Below the pieces are notes generated by a model. That model was not told the DNA's origin. It did no database searches and saw nothing but the letters and a program-made list of their open reading frames with translations. The translations under genes were made by a program, and so were the position numbers. From contig JAXGMN010000043.1 of NCBI GenBank assembly GCA_040768665.1, forward strand, positions 52,968 to 116,967: a stretch of DNA of 64,000 bases. Reading direction: 5' to 3'. Within the stretch, counting starts at the first letter, position 1; each line of letters starts with the position of its first letter. Below, one piece after another: positions 61,276 to 64,000 of the stretch. Source of the DNA: JABWBD01 sp040768665 (GTDB taxonomy: Bacteria; Planctomycetota; Planctomycetia; Pirellulales; Thermoguttaceae).

Positions 61276-61875
61276 GTGGACGACGCTCCGGTGACTCGCC
61301 CGAGCCTGCTGCTGCGTGTCCGTGATCCGAGGAACGAGCGGGCGTGGGAAGAGTTTCTGGAAATCTATGAGCCGCTGGTCTACCGGCTGGCGCGCCGAAA
61401 GGGGTTTCAGGACGCCGACGCTCGAGAACTCACCCAGGAGGTCTTTCTTGCCGTTTCACAAGCGGTGGATCGGTTCGTTCCCGATCCGTCGCTGGGCTCG
61501 TTCCGCGGCTGGCTGTTTCGCATCGCTCGCAACCTGATGATCAACTTCCTCAAACGCGAAGGGAGGCATCCCCACGGCACCGGCGACACGTGGGTGAACA
61601 AGTTGCTGGAAGCCACGCCGACCGGCGATGGCGAGGAGAGCGAGTTTTTCGAGTTGGAGTACCGCCGCCAGGCGTTTCAATGGGCGGCGGAGCGGGTTCG
61701 CGAGGAGTGTCAGGAAAGCACCTGGAGGGCCTTCTGGATGACGAGCGTCGAAGCATGCGACGTCCGCCGCGCAGCCGACGTGCTCGGGATGACGCCCGGC
61801 GCCGTTTACGTCGCACGCTGCCGCGTCCTCGCCAGACTGCGAAAGAAGATCGAAGAACTCGACGGTGCAGAGTAA
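61276..61875 (+). CDS. ECF-type RNA polymerase sigma factor
   Basis: 199 residues from GTG 61276, with AGGAG 8 bases upstream. Region 2 is visible as WEEFLEIYEPLVYRLARRKG, DADARELTQEVFLAVSQAVD and SFRGWLFRIARNLMINFLKR. Region 4 has a helix-turn-helix in DVRRAADVLGMTPGAVYVARCRVLARLRK. The TRPSLLLRVRDP opening is typical of planctomycete ECF groups linked to Ser/Thr kinases. The kinase gene with an anti-sigma-like zinc finger follows 107 bases later and is the likely partner. Confidence 0.93.
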   Translation: MDDAPVTRPSLLLRVRDPRNERAWEEFLEIYEPLVYRLARRKGFQDADARELTQEVFLAVSQAVDRFVPDPSLGSFRGWLFRIARNLMINFLKREGRHPHGTGDTWVNKLLEATPTGDGEESEFFELEYRRQAFQWAAERVREECQESTWRAFWMTSVEACDVRRAADVLGMTPGAVYVARCRVLARLRKKIEELDGAE

Positions 61876-61982
61876 TCGGCCGCCGCCGGGCTTGCCCGGT
61901 GGAAGCCACGATTGGTAGCTAAGACGTCCCGCCCCCACAACATTCCCACGACACCCGACCAGAACCCCTCGGAGGCCGACTC

Positions 61983-63932
61983 ATGGTTTGCGACCACCGG
62001 CGATTCGACCGCGGCCGGCTCCAACTCCTCCTGGAGGATCGCCTTGCGGCCGACGCCGAGGCGGGGATTATCGCGCACCTGGAGGTCTGTCAGCGATGCC
62101 GTCGTGAGCTGGAGGCCATCGCCGCCGGCCCGAGTTGGTGGGCCGAGGCCCGAACCTTTCTGGCCGAAACGCCGCCCGGCGGCCTTTCGCCACCCAACCC
62201 CTGGCACGCGCTGCTCGAGCCGAGCGACCGCGAAGACGCCATCGGCCGGCTCGACAAGTACGACGTCGTCGAGCTCGTCGGCCGCGGAGGCATGGGCGTC
62301 GTTCTCAAAGCGGTCGACGGCGAACTCAACCGGCTGGTGGCCCTGAAGGTCCTCGCGCCCGAGTGGGCGTCGAGCGCCGACGCGCGGCGCCGCTTCCTCC
62401 GCGAAGCGCAAGCGGCCGCCGCCGTGGTCCATCCCAACATCATTCCCATCTACGCCATCGGCTCCGCCGGCGATATCCCCTACCTGGTCATGCCCCACAT
62501 CGCGGGCGAATCGCTCCAGGCAAGGATCGAACGCGAGGGTGCCCTGGACCCGGACGACGTCGTTCCAATCGCCGTGCAAGTGGCCGCGGGCCTCGCCGCC
62601 GCGCATGCCCACGGCCTGGTTCATCGCGACATCAAACCGGCCAACATCCTCCTCGAAGAGGAAACCGGCCGCGTCTACATCACCGACTTCGGCCTCGCCC
62701 GCGCGGTCGACAACGCCGCCCTGACGCGGACCGGCGCCGTGGCGGGCACTCCCCACTACATGTCGCCCGAGCAGGCCGAGGGAGGCCACGTCGACCACCG
62801 CTCCGATCTGTTCAGTCTCGGCAGCCTCCTCTATGCCATGTGCACGGGCCGTTCCCCGTTTCGCGCCGACGGCACGCTGGCCGTCCTACGGCGGATCTGC
62901 GACGTCCCGCACCGCCCGGCCCGCGACGTCAATCCCGAGGTGCCCGAATCTCTCTCCGCAATTATCGACCGCCTACTGGCAAAACGGCCCGACGACCGCT
63001 ACGCGTCGGCAGACGAAGTCGCCTCCGCCCTGGTAGGTGCCGTCTGCCGGACGGGACCTGGCGCAACTTGCCGGCGACGCTTCTTGCCGCTTTCAGGTCC
63101 CATCCGGCAGACGGGACCTACTGGCCTACCCCTCCTCGCAATCACCGCCATAACCACCGCCCTCCTCGTCGCCTTCCTTCTCCTCCCGGCACGCAACACC
63201 CCCATCCCCGAACCATCTCCCATCCGCGCAATCGGCGGCAGCCGTCTGGCCGAATCGTTCTCCTTCGACTTCCGCGGCGAGCAATACGATCCGAGCCTAT
63301 TCTTCCCGTTGAACGTCGATTCCTTTTACCGGGTCAGCATGCTCCGCCCGGCCCGCGACGGCCTGCGCGTCGTCGTGCCCCACGGTCCGACCCAGGTGAA
63401 GACCGACGTCACTTTCGCTCCCATGCTGGCAATCCACGGCGACTTCGAGATCACGGCCAGCTACGAGCTCGTCCAGGTCGACCCGCCCGCCGAGGGCGAC
63501 GGAATCGGAGCCGCGGTCTATCTCTGCGCCCGTGGCAGCGCCAACGCCGCCAAGCTCTGCCGCTACGTCTGTCCCGGCGGCCGGCAGCAGTATTTCGCTT
63601 TCGCCGCGATCCGGGACCCCGCCGGCGATCGGGCCGGGCAATCCCAGTGGTTTCCCGCCACCGGCCGCTGGGGACGCCTGCGCATCGAGCGGACCGGTTC
63701 CGCGCTGCAACTCCTCGCAGCCGAGGAAGGCTCCGAAGAATTCCGGCCCCTCTACCGCATCGACCGATTCGGCCCCGGCCCGGTCGACCTCGTCCGCCTC
63801 GAAGCAACCGCCCAAGGCGCCCGCACCACAACGGAAATCCTCTGGAAAGACCTCGAAATCCGCGCCAAGAAGCTCTTCCTGCTCGACCTCCCCGCCCTGC
63901 GAACCGCAAAAGCATCGCAACCGCCGAGATAA
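61983..63932 (+). CDS. Membrane Ser/Thr protein kinase with N-terminal anti-sigma-type zinc finger
   Basis: 649 residues, GGAGG 8 bases before ATG. Residues 10-45 form an anti-sigma zinc finger pattern with His32, Cys36 and Cys39 (AHLEVCQRCRREL). The kinase domain at about 91-350 is a canonical Hanks type: GRGGMGVV (100-107), Lys122, HRDIKPANILL (214-224) and DFGLAR (235-240). A palindromic repeat encodes residues 351-380. A membrane helix spans 382-402. The C-terminal 240 residues are extracytoplasmic, with a beta-sandwich feel (FEITASYELVQVDPP, WGRLRIERTGSALQLL) and no recognised name. It presumably controls the upstream sigma factor. Confidence 0.92.
   Translation: MVCDHRRFDRGRLQLLLEDRLAADAEAGIIAHLEVCQRCRRELEAIAAGPSWWAEARTFLAETPPGGLSPPNPWHALLEPSDREDAIGRLDKYDVVELVGRGGMGVVLKAVDGELNRLVALKVLAPEWASSADARRRFLREAQAAAAVVHPNIIPIYAIGSAGDIPYLVMPHIAGESLQARIEREGALDPDDVVPIAVQVAAGLAAAHAHGLVHRDIKPANILLEEETGRVYITDFGLARAVDNAALTRTGAVAGTPHYMSPEQAEGGHVDHRSDLFSLGSLLYAMCTGRSPFRADGTLAVLRRICDVPHRPARDVNPEVPESLSAIIDRLLAKRPDDRYASADEVASALVGAVCRTGPGATCRRRFLPLSGPIRQTGPTGLPLLAITAITTALLVAFLLLPARNTPIPEPSPIRAIGGSRLAESFSFDFRGEQYDPSLFFPLNVDSFYRVSMLRPARDGLRVVVPHGPTQVKTDVTFAPMLAIHGDFEITASYELVQVDPPAEGDGIGAAVYLCARGSANAAKLCRYVCPGGRQQYFAFAAIRDPAGDRAGQSQWFPATGRWGRLRIERTGSALQLLAAEEGSEEFRPLYRIDRFGPGPVDLVRLEATAQGARTTTEILWKDLEIRAKKLFLLDLPALRTAKASQPPR
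63033..63121. repeat. Palindromic repeat family B inside the Ser/Thr kinase gene
   Basis: Two 28-base arms (63033-63060 and 63094-63121) are reverse complements with two mismatches, around a 33-base loop. The arms start GTAGGTGCCGTCTGCC and end GGCAGACGGGACCTAC. They are translated in frame as residues 351-380 between kinase domain and membrane helix, giving two related peptides with CRTGPG and RQTGPT. Confidence 0.9.
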
Positions 63933-64000
63933 CCAGGAAGAAAACGCCCACACTGCTCCACCTTCGATCGCCCCCATCAGCGACCCCTGCCGGTTCATCC

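Noticed and set aside
63451..63998. Possible minus-strand gene entering from the right edge (hydrophobic segment VGVFFLVISAVAMLL)
   Set aside because: Its frame runs deep into the kinase gene with low-complexity Arg/Gly sequence and no stop near 63930, so it is more likely a shadow; the flanking sequence would be needed.

Overview
The window looks like a chromosomal piece of a planctomycete (Pirellulales-type). It is GC-rich. It carries an unlinked 23S-5S rRNA pair with no 16S, a PQQ-propeller protein with the planctomycete WxGxRxDG motif, a prepilin-type GFTLVELL protein, a Tat-exported Gfo/Idh/MocA oxidoreductase, an ECF sigma factor paired with a zinc-finger Ser/Thr kinase, and LpxA, which implies a lipid A outer membrane. 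Several families of palindromic repeats are scattered between genes and, twice, inside them.

Layout. 1-447: 5' part of an unknown minus-strand gene. 900-4505: 23S-5S rRNA transcription unit with promoter, boxA-like leader, processing stalk and terminator. 4616-9017 (minus): 3-hydroxyacyl-CoA dehydrogenase, one HgdB-type dehydratase/benzoyl-CoA reductase subunit, its HgdC-type ATPase activator and an MBL-fold hydrolase. 9439-13178: lpxA, a TPR protein with an Ala/Pro-rich tail, and a PQQ-like propeller protein. 13179-15001: gene-poor, repeat-rich. 14998-18181: a compact EF-P beta-lysylation locus (epmB divergent from efp-epmA), then tadA. 18315-20431: Gfo/Idh/MocA oxidoreductase and a BON-domain protein. 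20439-24627 (minus): an FHA-EAL protein followed by a Ser/Thr kinase fused to a tubulin-like domain. 24901-26208: divergent queF and queE (queuosine precursor). 26297-31375: rpsR, a soluble histidine kinase, a YugP-type zinc peptidase and a U32/RlhA-like protein. 31530-39183: a LamG secreted protein, a prepilin/membrane/zinc-ribbon chimera, a DAC-like (diadenylate-cyclase-related) protein and a PAC2 protein. 39173-60085: a large alpha-glucan/trehalose locus. 60097-63932: an SDR oxidoreductase, an ECF sigma factor and a Ser/Thr kinase with an N-terminal zinc finger.

The trehalose/glycogen locus encodes a closed cycle. TreX/GlgX debranches glucan; TreY and two TreZ paralogues turn it into trehalose. 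A TreS-maltokinase fusion converts trehalose to maltose and then maltose-1-phosphate; GlgE and GlgB rebuild branched glucan. MalQ and the divergent GlgC complete the set. No glgA/glgM or glgP is present in the window. A three-unit palindromic repeat array fills the only large gap in this otherwise tightly packed minus-strand run.

The least ordinary items are: the kinase-tubulin fusion sitting in an apparent operon with an FHA-EAL phosphodiesterase; two different palindromic repeats inserted in frame within kinase genes; the repeat array in front of malQ; and the DAC-like protein that keeps DGx and GTRHR motifs.
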